Assembly (NCBI RefSeq): GCF_014306625.1
Contig: NZ_JACRYL010000007.1
Span: forward strand, 82,228-146,227
Direction of reading: 5' to 3'
Length of the DNA stretch: 64,000 nucleotides
Source of the DNA: Pedobacter fastidiosus
GTDB taxonomy: Bacteria > Bacteroidota > Bacteroidia > Sphingobacteriales > Sphingobacteriaceae
A model generated the notes under the pieces. The model was not told the origin of the DNA and did no database searches. It saw nothing but the letters and a program-made list of their open reading frames with translations. Made by a program: the position numbers and the translations under genes. Positions 24,561 to 32,625 of this stretch are shown piece after piece. How positions within the stretch are numbered: position 1 is the first letter of the stretch; each line of letters begins with the position of its first letter.

Positions 24561-25148
24561 ATGATCAATCAGTTTAAAAATTACCTCAAGGAAAAAATAC
24601 AAATAACTGATGAGCAATTCGACAGCATTTCTGGCGACTTGAAAATAAAGAAATTCGACAAAAACGAAATTATCCAATATACAGGAGACATTAGCAAACA
24701 TGGCTTTTTTGTTGGTAAAGGTTTATTACGTGCCTATTCTATTGATTCTAAAGGAAAAGAACACATTCTTCAATTTGCCCCTGAGAACTGGCTAATCTCA
24801 GACCGAAACAATATGAACAATGAAGCATCAGTTTTTTTTATTGATGCTATTGAGACTACTGAGGTCGTTTTAATGCCGAATGATTTTATGGAACAGGCAG
24901 CCATAAAAGTTCCCTGCTTGCAGCCTATGCATACACGCTTGCTTAATAATTCGATCCGTTTTATGCAGAAAAGGATTAATATGTTACTTAGCGCAACTGC
25001 CGAAGAACGTTATCTAGATTTCATAAAACTATATCCCAACCTTACACTCCGCGTTCCACAATGGATGATTGCATCTTATTTAGGAATCACACCAGAATCC
25101 CTAAGTCGAGTAAGAAAAGAGTTGGCCAATAAACACTTCCGCCCATAG
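24561..25148 (+). CDS. Crp/Fnr-family transcriptional regulator
   Basis: A 195-residue protein. Residues 20-120 form a cyclic-nucleotide-binding-like beta barrel (FDKNEIIQYTGDISKHGFFVGKG), then a dimer helix (LLNNSIRFMQKRINMLLSATAEERY), and a short C-terminal helix-turn-helix (VPQWMIASYLGITPESLSRVRKEL). There is no Cys cluster, so it is not an oxygen-sensing FNR. Bacteroidota relatives often control redox or stress genes. It starts 12 bp after the Cys-rich peptide and stands before yceI and pirin genes, which it may regulate; this is inference. Confidence 0.88.
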   Translation: MINQFKNYLKEKIQITDEQFDSISGDLKIKKFDKNEIIQYTGDISKHGFFVGKGLLRAYSIDSKGKEHILQFAPENWLISDRNNMNNEASVFFIDAIETTEVVLMPNDFMEQAAIKVPCLQPMHTRLLNNSIRFMQKRINMLLSATAEERYLDFIKLYPNLTLRVPQWMIASYLGITPESLSRVRKELANKHFRP

Positions 25149-25278
25149 GATCAGGATTTTCGGGATTGGAGGATTTGCATGATAAGATGTAGAAAATAAT
25201 TTTAATCGACCATTTCTTAACTCGATATTGTTTAATAAGCACTTTAATCCTGAAAATCTCCTTATCCTTAAATCTTGA
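25148..25278. repeat. Imperfect long inverted repeat
   Basis: GATTTTCGGGATT (25154-25166) pairs with AATCCTGAAAATC (25246-25258) with one mismatch, and further AT-rich pairing extends outward. It is a dispersed-repeat type element in the spacer between the Crp/Fnr gene and the yceI promoter. Confidence 0.5.
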
Positions 25279-25299
25279 TTAATTATCATACATCAATTT

Positions 25300-25326
25300 C
25301 TAGTTCAAACTAGCGCTGTACTTTTG
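25300..25326 (+). promoter_or_regulatory. yceI promoter with embedded palindrome
   Basis: The -7 box TACTTTTG (25319-25326) matches TAnnTTTG exactly. Between it and the -33 area lies the palindrome CTAGTT-CA-AACTAG (25300-25313), a likely operator. The predicted start of transcription, near 25333, rules out the in-frame TTG at 25326 as the start of translation and supports the ATG at 25362. Confidence 0.55.
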
Positions 25327-25361
25327 TGTTGTTAATATTAAACACCTCAAAAACAAAAGAT

Positions 25362-25892
25362 ATGGCAACTACTAAATGGACATTAGATCCAACCCACAGC
25401 GAATTACAATTTAAAGTAAAACACTTAATGATTACTACTGTAACTGGTAGCTTAAAATCTTTCTCGGCAGATTTAACTTCTGAAGGCGATGAATTTGAAA
25501 ACGCAGAAATCTCTTTCAAAGGAGATATCGATTCTTTAGATACAGGAAACACAGATCGTGATACGCACTTAAAAAGCGGTGATTTCTTCGATGCAGAAAA
25601 ATTTGCACACATCGAATTCAAATCTAAATCCGTAGAAAAAGATGGTGGCGATTATATTGTTAAGGGTGATTTAACCATAAAAGGCGAAACTAAACCTGTA
25701 AAATTAACAGCAGAATTTGGCGGTATCGCAACTGATCCTTGGGGAAATACTAAAGCTGGTTTTACTTTAAGTGGCAAAATTAACCGTTCTGATTTCGGTT
25801 TAACTTGGAACGCGGCATTAGAAACTGGTGGTGTAATGGTGAGTGAAGAAGTACGCATTTTAGGCGAATTACAATTCGTAAAACAAGCATAA
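25362..25892 (+). CDS. YceI family lipocalin-like protein
   Basis: A 176-residue protein starting MATTKWTLDPTHSELQFKVKH at 25362. It covers the whole YceI domain: DPTHSELQFKVKHLM, AEISFKGDIDSLDTGNTDRD, HLKSGDFFDAEKFAHIEFKS and the terminal NAALETGGVMVSEEVRI. The fold is a lipocalin-like barrel that binds polyisoprenoids in described members. There is no signal peptide, so it is probably cytoplasmic, as in many Bacteroidota copies that pair with pirin. It is followed by a hairpin (25911-25941) and a pirin gene. Confidence 0.92.
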   Translation: MATTKWTLDPTHSELQFKVKHLMITTVTGSLKSFSADLTSEGDEFENAEISFKGDIDSLDTGNTDRDTHLKSGDFFDAEKFAHIEFKSKSVEKDGGDYIVKGDLTIKGETKPVKLTAEFGGIATDPWGNTKAGFTLSGKINRSDFGLTWNAALETGGVMVSEEVRILGELQFVKQA

Positions 25893-25910
25893 TCTAGTAA
25901 AGAGCTTTGA

Positions 25911-25941
25911 GCTTTGGGCATATAAACATTATGCTCAAAGC
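25911..25941. terminator. Hairpin between yceI and pirin genes
   Basis: GCTTTGGGCATA pairs with TATGCTCAAAGC with one mismatch, seven-base loop. There is no T run, so it may be an attenuating or processing hairpin more than a full terminator. Confidence 0.4.
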
Positions 25942-25967
25942 CCCATGCCTCAATAATTTAAAAGGTA

Positions 25968-26837
25968 ATGGAAATAAAAGAAGTAAGAAATGTATTAAAA
26001 GCACCTGCCCCACACATGGTTGGCGATGGCTTTAGAGTACATAATTTTTTTCCTAGTGGGTATGAAATAGATATGAGTCCTTTCTTTTTAATGGATTATG
26101 GATCTAAAATCGAATTCTCTGCTAGAAAAGAACCTCGCGGGGTTGGTGTGCATCCTCATCGTGGTTTCGAAACCGTAACCATTGCTTATCAAGGAGCGGT
26201 TGCGCATCACGATAGCTCTGGAAACAGTGGTATTATTTATCCTGGCGATGTGCAATGGATGACGGCTGCAAGTGGGATTTTGCATAAAGAGTATCACGAA
26301 CAAGCTTATAGTTTAGCTGGTGGTCCTTTTCAAATGGTGCAATTGTGGGTTAATCTTCCTGCTAAAGATAAAATGAGTACACCAAAATATCAGGCTGTAA
26401 AACAGGCTGATATGGCTAAATTCATTTTACCAAATGAGGGTGGTGTGATTGAAATAATTGCAGGGAACTATCAAGGCATTAAAGGTAATGCTAGTACATT
26501 TACACCAATAGAGCTTTACAATGCGAGGCTAAATAAGGGAGCAAAAGCCAATTTCGATTTTAATAGCTCCTACAATACGGGCTTCATGATTATTGAAGGT
26601 TCTGTTAAAATTAACGACTCAGAAATTGCTTATGCAAACAATTTCGTTCACTTTAAAAATAAAGGCGAACTCATAGAAATGGAAGCCTTAGAAAATAGTG
26701 TAATCTTAATTTTAAGTGGTGAGCCAATAGATGAACCGATTGTGCAATACGGTCCTTTTTTAATGAATACCGAAGATGAAATTAATCAAGCTATATCCGA
26801 TTATAATCAAGGGAGATTTGGCTACTTAGAAGAATAA
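25968..26837 (+). CDS. Pirin family protein
   Basis: A 289-residue bicupin. The N-terminal cupin carries the metal ligands His62 and His64 (GVHPHRGFETVT) and His106 with Glu108 (ILHKEYH), the same set as in human pirin. The C-terminal cupin (ARLNKGAKANFDF onward) lacks ligands, as usual. Pirins bind iron; bacterial members are reported as quercetinases or redox-linked regulators. Its position after yceI suggests a shared stress or redox response. Confidence 0.93.
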   Translation: MEIKEVRNVLKAPAPHMVGDGFRVHNFFPSGYEIDMSPFFLMDYGSKIEFSARKEPRGVGVHPHRGFETVTIAYQGAVAHHDSSGNSGIIYPGDVQWMTAASGILHKEYHEQAYSLAGGPFQMVQLWVNLPAKDKMSTPKYQAVKQADMAKFILPNEGGVIEIIAGNYQGIKGNASTFTPIELYNARLNKGAKANFDFNSSYNTGFMIIEGSVKINDSEIAYANNFVHFKNKGELIEMEALENSVILILSGEPIDEPIVQYGPFLMNTEDEINQAISDYNQGRFGYLEE

Positions 26838-26859
26838 AACAGGTTTAATTATATTTTTT

Positions 26860-26895
26860 AGCCGACATTTTTGTAAAATTTGTCGGCTTTTTTTT
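26860..26895 (+). terminator. Terminator of the pirin gene
   Basis: Stem AGCCGACA with TGTCGGCT, 13-base AT loop, followed by a run of eight T. Confidence 0.85.
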
Positions 26896-27061
26896 GCCTT
26901 CTCAATACTTAAATTCCATTGAAAAGAATATTAGAGGCCATTCTTCCGTTAACAAGCTCTCCAATAATCAAATAAATGAATTGATTTAGTTTCCCAAAAA
27001 TAGTTTCATGCAATCTTCATTTTCAATCGTGATATTTGTTACATAAAATCAGAACAGAAAA

Positions 27062-30000
27062 ATGTCCGGAAAACAGATCTTTCAAACTGAAAACAAAAAA
27101 CGCTGGAATACTTTTACTTGGGTAAGTCGTTCATTTTTTTTAGTTTTCATCATCGCAATTATTTGCGTTGCTTTCACATTATCATCGGTACAATATCCAA
27201 ATTTACCTTTCATCAATACAAATACGCCTTTAACGCAAAAGCAGTTAGAGAAATTAAAAAAATCTCAGCAGTATAAAGACTTCACGATCCAAAAATCAAA
27301 ACTTCAACAAATTAAAAAGGATCGGGAGCATAGAATTCTTACTCGCCATGGCAATAACAACAAGCGTATTAACATGGCCTTCTATGTAAGCTGGGCAGGC
27401 ACTGCGAGAGAATCCATATCCGATTTACGCCGTAATATTGGTCATTTGGACATGGTTGCTACAGAATCGTTTTTTTTAAACGGAGATTCTATTGTTGATA
27501 AAGCAGACACCGCAGCGCTTCGAGTAATTAAAGAAGGCAAGAAATCTGCAATTGCCGTAGTTTCAAATTTCAATAAAGATCATTGGGATGGCGAGGCAGT
27601 AAGAAGGCTTTTATCTAATCAGCCTGCGCAACAGAAGTTGATTTATGATTTAATAAAAATCACAAAAAAATACGGTTACAAAGGCATAAATATAGATTTC
27701 GAAGAACTTAATCTAGAAAACGGAGACAATTTTAATGCCTTCATGAAGAATCTTTACACGCAATTTCATGCAGAAAAATTAATTGTATCTCAAGATATTT
27801 CTCCTGAAAATGATGACTATAAGCCCGAAATACTTCAACATTATAACGATTACATTATATTGATGGCTTACGATCAGCATTCTGATCAAAGTAATGCAGG
27901 AGATATTTCTCACCAAGAATGGGTTGAGGAAAAACTAGATGATATTTGTAGTAAAATGGATGCCAATAAAGTGATTTTGGCATTGGCTTGTTACGGTTAT
28001 GATTGGCCTAAAAATAGCATTGGTATCCCGGTTACTTACGAACAGGCCATTACAAAAGCTGTTGATCGCAAATCAAAAATAAATTACAATCCCGCCTCAG
28101 CTAATCTAAACTATTCTTATAAAGATGGCAGTGGAATGGAGCACGATGTTTATTTTACAGATGCGGCAACCTACTTTAATTTAATTCGCAAAGCGGATGA
28201 TTGGGATATTGCCGGTGTAGCTTTATGGCGCTTAGGATCAGAAGATAAACGTTTATGGTCTTTCATTTCTGAAGATTTAAGCTTAGATTCTTTAAAGAAA
28301 AAACCAATTGATTTACGTAAAATCTCGGCGCTTACAATGGGTGGAATCTCTTACATTGGAGATGGCGAAATTCTTGATTTAGTATCAACACCAAACCCTG
28401 GAAGTGTTCATTTTACTTTGGATAAAAGAAATTTTACAATTGCCAGCCAAAGCTACACACGTTTACCAAGTCAATATGTTATTAAAAGGTTTGGCGAGGC
28501 CGATAAAAAAATAGCCCTAACTTTTGATGATGGTCCCGACCCAGTTTACACGCCTCAAGTAATCAGTATTTTAAAAAAAGAAAATGTACCTGGCTGTTTC
28601 TTCGTGGTTGGAATTATGGCCGAGCAAAACATGGAGTTGCTTAGACAGGAGTACAATGATGGCTACGAAATCGGAAACCACACATTTTTTCATCCAGATA
28701 TGTCTGCCATTGGTCCGCGACGAGTTAAGTTTGAGCTAAATGCAACCCGAAGATTAATTGAGGCCGTAACCGGACACAGCACCATTTTATTTAGAGCGCC
28801 TTTTAATGCCGATGCCGAACCTCAAAATATTTCAGAGATTCTGCCAGTTGCTCAAAGTCGTAAAGAAAACTACATTAACATTGGGGAATATATTGATCCA
28901 GAAGATTGGCAACCAGGCAAAACAGCTGATCAAATTTTTAATGAAGTTGTAAAACAGCAAAATAATGGCAATATTTTATTGCTTCATGATGCTGGCGGTA
29001 ACCGCGACGCAACTGTGGCGGCATTACCACGGATTATAAAATTCTTCAAAGCGAAGGGTTACACTTTTACAACGGTTGGCGATTTAATGGGCAAAAAAAG
29101 ATCGGAATTAATGCCTGCTGTACAATCTACAGCCAACAGCGGTTTCACAGGATCTGGAGATTACTTTTTTATAAACTTCTTCTACTACGGAAACTTAATT
29201 TTAAATGCAGTTTTTACAGTAGCAATTGCTTTAGCTATTCTTAGAACCATATTTATCGCTTACTTGGCCATTCGTCAGCGTAAAAGAGCAACAAGAAATG
29301 CTTATAAACTGATTAAAAATCCAACCGAAAAGGTGAGTATTATTATTCCTGCTTACAACGAAGAGGTAACTGCAATACAAACTTTAAATAGCTTACTTAA
29401 AACTACTTATCCAAACTTCGAATTGATTTTTGTTGATGATGGTTCAAAGGATAAAACCTTCGAAATTGTTAATCAGCACTATGGAAATCATCCGCAGATA
29501 AAAGTTTACCGTAAAGAAAACGGTGGTAAAGCATCGGCTTTAAACTACGGAATTACCAAAGCATCAGCAGAATTTATTATCTGTATTGATGCAGATACCC
29601 AATTAAAAACTGACGCGGTAACAGAGTTGATGCGTTATTTCTATAGTCCAAAAATTGCAGCGGTCGCGGGTACTGTTAAAGTTGGAAACGCAGATAACAT
29701 CATTACCAAATGGCAATCTATTGAGTATATAACGGCACAAAATATGGATAGAAGAGCATTTGATCTTCTAAATACCATCACAGTTGTACCTGGCGCAATC
29801 GGTGCATTTAGAAAAGCTGTGGTTTTAGAAATTGGTGGTTTTACCATTGATACCTTGGCTGAAGATTGCGATTTAACCATGCGAATTTTAAAAGCTGGCT
29901 ACAAGGTGAAAAATTGCGATACGGCTATTGCCTATACTGAAGCGCCTGAAACTGTTAATATGCTCTTGAAACAGCGTTTCCGTTGGAGTTTTGGTGTAAT

Positions 30001-30469
30001 GCAGAGTTTCTGGAAAAACAGAAAAACCTTGCTGAATAAAAAATATGGCTATTTCGGAATGGTGGGAATGCCCAACATTTTAATCTACCAGATTATTTTA
30101 CCTCTATTTTCACCATTGGCAGATTTATTTATGCTGATCTCGCTTATTACAGGATTGTTTTCTTTAGGTGCAATTAATAACCTTACATTAACCGGATTTT
30201 CTGGAATCTTAAGTTTACATAATGGTTTTGGGCAGGTGCTATTCTATTACATCATCTTCATTATTGTGGATATGATTTTTGCAGGCATAGCCTTTAAAAT
30301 GGAAAAAGAGAAATACAAAAACCTACTTTATATTTTCCCTCAGCGCTTTTTCTGGAGACAATTAATGTACGTTGTACTTTTCCGTTCAGTTAGAAAAGCC
30401 ATAAAAGGCGAGTTAGAAACTTGGGGAACGTTAAAAAGAACCGGAAACGTTAAAGAGAATATGTCTTAA
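27062..30469 (+). CDS. Trifunctional GH18 / NodB deacetylase / GT2 membrane protein
   Basis: An 1135-residue fusion. Residues 20-44 are a membrane anchor. Residues 100-420 form a GH18 chitinase-like barrel with the catalytic motif GINIDFEE (Asp212, Glu214). Residues 480-690 form a NodB polysaccharide deacetylase (TFDDGPD from about 487; zinc His in NHTFFHPD). A membrane segment follows near 715-740, then a processive GT2 domain (DDGSKD at 792, DAD at 843-845, AEDCD, QRFRW 971-975) and terminal membrane helices. GT2 with QxxRW is the PgaC/hyaluronan/chitin synthase type, so one polypeptide may make, deacetylate and trim a beta-1,4/1,6-GlcNAc polymer. Family roles are established; the product is inferred. 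Confidence 0.92.
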   Translation: MSGKQIFQTENKKRWNTFTWVSRSFFLVFIIAIICVAFTLSSVQYPNLPFINTNTPLTQKQLEKLKKSQQYKDFTIQKSKLQQIKKDREHRILTRHGNNNKRINMAFYVSWAGTARESISDLRRNIGHLDMVATESFFLNGDSIVDKADTAALRVIKEGKKSAIAVVSNFNKDHWDGEAVRRLLSNQPAQQKLIYDLIKITKKYGYKGINIDFEELNLENGDNFNAFMKNLYTQFHAEKLIVSQDISPENDDYKPEILQHYNDYIILMAYDQHSDQSNAGDISHQEWVEEKLDDICSKMDANKVILALACYGYDWPKNSIGIPVTYEQAITKAVDRKSKINYNPASANLNYSYKDGSGMEHDVYFTDAATYFNLIRKADDWDIAGVALWRLGSEDKRLWSFISEDLSLDSLKKKPIDLRKISALTMGGISYIGDGEILDLVSTPNPGSVHFTLDKRNFTIASQSYTRLPSQYVIKRFGEADKKIALTFDDGPDPVYTPQVISILKKENVPGCFFVVGIMAEQNMELLRQEYNDGYEIGNHTFFHPDMSAIGPRRVKFELNATRRLIEAVTGHSTILFRAPFNADAEPQNISEILPVAQSRKENYINIGEYIDPEDWQPGKTADQIFNEVVKQQNNGNILLLHDAGGNRDATVAALPRIIKFFKAKGYTFTTVGDLMGKKRSELMPAVQSTANSGFTGSGDYFFINFFYYGNLILNAVFTVAIALAILRTIFIAYLAIRQRKRATRNAYKLIKNPTEKVSIIIPAYNEEVTAIQTLNSLLKTTYPNFELIFVDDGSKDKTFEIVNQHYGNHPQIKVYRKENGGKASALNYGITKASAEFIICIDADTQLKTDAVTELMRYFYSPKIAAVAGTVKVGNADNIITKWQSIEYITAQNMDRRAFDLLNTITVVPGAIGAFRKAVVLEIGGFTIDTLAEDCDLTMRILKAGYKVKNCDTAIAYTEAPETVNMLLKQRFRWSFGVMQSFWKNRKTLLNKKYGYFGMVGMPNILIYQIILPLFSPLADLFMLISLITGLFSLGAINNLTLTGFSGILSLHNGFGQVLFYYIIFIIVDMIFAGIAFKMEKEKYKNLLYIFPQRFFWRQLMYVVLFRSVRKAIKGELETWGTLKRTGNVKENMS

Positions 30470-30483
30470 ATAGAAATGATCCC

Positions 30484-30530
30484 AGCTTTGACAACTCTCT
30501 TTCTTAAACGCTAGAAGAGTTGTCAAAACT
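30484..30530. repeat. Palindromic repeat (AGCTTTGACAACT type), copy 2
   Basis: AGCTTTGACAACTCT and AGAGTTGTCAAAACT around a 17-base loop, same family as 12541-12585. It lies in the convergent spacer between the trifunctional gene and ispF. Confidence 0.75.
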
Positions 30531-30540
30531 AAAACAATAA

Positions 30541-30584
30541 AGCTTTGACTTTCGTTCCTAGACGATAGAAAAGTTGTCAAGGCT
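30541..30584. repeat. Palindromic repeat (AGCTTTGAC type), copy 3, decayed
   Basis: AGCTTTGACTTTCG at the left and AAAGTTGTCAAGGCT at the right; the arms no longer pair fully. Directly adjacent to copy 2. Confidence 0.6.
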
Positions 30585-30597
30585 TAACTATGGAAGT

Positions 30598-31077
30598 TTA
30601 TATTTTTTCTATCAAGCAAACCGCATAAGCAACCACACCTTCTTCTCTACCTACAAAACCCATAAGTTCGTTGGTCGTCGCTTTAATAGAAATCTCTTCA
30701 GTGGAAATGCCAATTGCTTTAGCTATATTTTCTTGCATTGCAGGAATGTGAGGATTAATTTTTGGTGCTTCCAAACAAAGCATGGCATCTATATTCCCTA
30801 CTTGCCAACCCTTTTCCGTTAATAATTTCACTGTTTCCTGAAGTAGAATTATACTACTAATTCCTTTCCAGCGATCATCGGTATTTTTAAAATGAAAACC
30901 AATATCGCGTAAATTAGCTGCACCCAAAAGAGCATCGCAAATGGCATGAAGCAAAACATCAGCATCAGAATGACCAAAGGCACCCTTATGGTGTTCTAAT
31001 GTAACGCCTCCTACTACAAAAGGGTGCTGATCTTTTAATTGATGGACATCGAATCCAAAGCCTACTCTGATTTTCAT
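30598..31077 (-). CDS. ispF: 2-C-methyl-D-erythritol 2,4-cyclodiphosphate synthase
   Basis: A 159-residue enzyme of the MEP isoprenoid pathway that cyclises CDP-ME 2-phosphate to MEcPP. The zinc ligands Asp10, His12 (GFDVHQL) and His44 (DVLLHAICDALLGA) are present, as is GHSDAD. The C-terminal ATTNELMGFVGREEGV is the usual trimer-interface end. Length is normal. It precedes no other pathway gene here. It converges on the trifunctional glycan gene across the paired palindromes. Confidence 0.97.
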   Translation of the reverse strand: MKIRVGFGFDVHQLKDQHPFVVGGVTLEHHKGAFGHSDADVLLHAICDALLGAANLRDIGFHFKNTDDRWKGISSIILLQETVKLLTEKGWQVGNIDAMLCLEAPKINPHIPAMQENIAKAIGISTEEISIKATTNELMGFVGREEGVVAYAVCLIEKI

Positions 31078-31131
31078 TATGAATTATTTTGTGATTGAAG
31101 CTTGAGATTCAAGCGCATTCAAATAGAGATA

Positions 31132-32322
31132 TTATCTTTTAATTAACTTCTTTTCGCCAAAGTTAAACAAAAGACTAAAACGCAAGGTATTTGCCAATGG
31201 ACTTGTTTGTGCATTCGCGATTAGGTAAGCAAAATCAATATTAAAAACATTATACTTTAAACCTGCACCTAAGGTAAAATACCTACTATCGCCCTTCATT
31301 GGGCTTTGGTAATTATATCCGGCTCTTAAAGCAAATTGTTGATTATACCAATATTCTAAACCTGTTGAAATGCCGACTTCTTTTATTTCCTCGCTAAATC
31401 CTCCGGGCGCATCACTAAATGACCCAAAAATACCTGCTGGCACAGAGCGGTTCGGATTCTTGCCACTTACAATATTATTATTCGAATCGTAAATAGGTTG
31501 AGTAGGAACCAATAGTTTGTTAAAGTCTAGAGCAAATGTAAATGTGCTTAAATCATCAATTATGATGGTTGATGCCCCACCGAGTTTAAAATTAGTAGGC
31601 AGGAAAAAACTTTCTCCCCCATCAGAATAACTCATTTTAGTACCGATATTGGAAATATTTGCACCAGCAGATAAAATTGCATTCTTGCCGAATAGAGTAG
31701 TTGATGTTTTGTATAATCCAGAAACATCAACCGCTACCGCATTACCACCGTGAACTTGTCCGGTAGAGGAAAACTGACCAGAAGCCAAATTGGAATAAAT
31801 ATATCTTAATGAACTCCCCAAAGCAAATTCTTCTCCAAAACTTCTAGCGAAACTAAAATCTAAAGCCAATTCATTTGGATTACTAATTCCCAAATCTTGT
31901 TGATTTATATCTGTTAACTGGATAGATCCAAGAGAAAAATATCTTAAAGAAGCACCAATTGTATTGCGATCATCCAATTTATAGAAACCGCCCAAATAAG
32001 CAAGATTAATATCGGGCACTAAGCTTTTTAACCAAGGGCTATAAGAAACTGAAAATCCGTAAGGCTTATCTAAAAAAGCTAATTTTGATGCATTGATACT
32101 CGCAGAATTAACATCTCCGGGAATGGCAACCCCAGCATCGCCCATTGCTCCTGCTCTAGCATCTGGAGTAATTAACAAAAAAGGCACTGCGGTAACAATA
32201 TTGTTCGATTCGCTTCCGTTAGTTTGTGTACCGGATATAGTAACCTGAGCATTTGTTTTGCCAAATACCAAGAGTACTGAGAGTGCAGAAAAAGCAAGCT
32301 TACTGATGTACTTGAAATTCAT
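31132..32322 (-). CDS. porV: Type IX secretion outer-membrane protein PorV
   Basis: A 396-residue outer-membrane beta-barrel with a signal peptide (about 1-25, ending NAQ). The N-terminal core VPFLLITPDARAGAMGDAGVA and the following ASINASKLAFLDKPYGFSVSYSPWL are diagnostic of PorV (LptO). PorV is the shuttle that carries type IX cargo from the translocon to the PorU sortase. The C-terminus ends in an aromatic/hydrophobic strand (LRFSLLFNFG) as expected of a barrel. porU, usually close by, is not in the window. Confidence 0.92.
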   Translation of the reverse strand: MNFKYISKLAFSALSVLLVFGKTNAQVTISGTQTNGSESNNIVTAVPFLLITPDARAGAMGDAGVAIPGDVNSASINASKLAFLDKPYGFSVSYSPWLKSLVPDINLAYLGGFYKLDDRNTIGASLRYFSLGSIQLTDINQQDLGISNPNELALDFSFARSFGEEFALGSSLRYIYSNLASGQFSSTGQVHGGNAVAVDVSGLYKTSTTLFGKNAILSAGANISNIGTKMSYSDGGESFFLPTNFKLGGASTIIIDDLSTFTFALDFNKLLVPTQPIYDSNNNIVSGKNPNRSVPAGIFGSFSDAPGGFSEEIKEVGISTGLEYWYNQQFALRAGYNYQSPMKGDSRYFTLGAGLKYNVFNIDFAYLIANAQTSPLANTLRFSLLFNFGEKKLIKR

Positions 32323-32625
32323 CCTTTAAAGGTACGTAATTTAGATTTCGGAATGTTAAAACTTTAGAATAATTTAATAACGCAAAATCAGAATTTATAT
32401 TTTAATTACCCTTACAAATCTGAAAAATAATTACTGATTAAATAGACAAGATTTATTATCCCAGAGATTATTACAATTGTGCTACATTCGTTAAACGATT
32501 TAGCCAAAACTAAACCTGCGATTTCTATAATTCGCCAAAAATCGCCATAGTTAAAACAAGCGTATTTTTTGCGTTATGCTGATCAAAAAACTCCTCCAGA
32601 TCAGCATAACACAAATAATTTATAA
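32323..32625. other. Non-coding stretch with a 12-bp inverted repeat
   Basis: No gene is supported. Near its right end GTTATGCTGATC (32573-32584) and GATCAGCATAAC (32599-32610) form a perfect 12-bp stem with a 14-base loop, just behind the AsmA-like gene. It has no T run on either strand, so it is not a typical terminator. The AT-rich remainder should hold the porV promoter. Confidence 0.5.
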
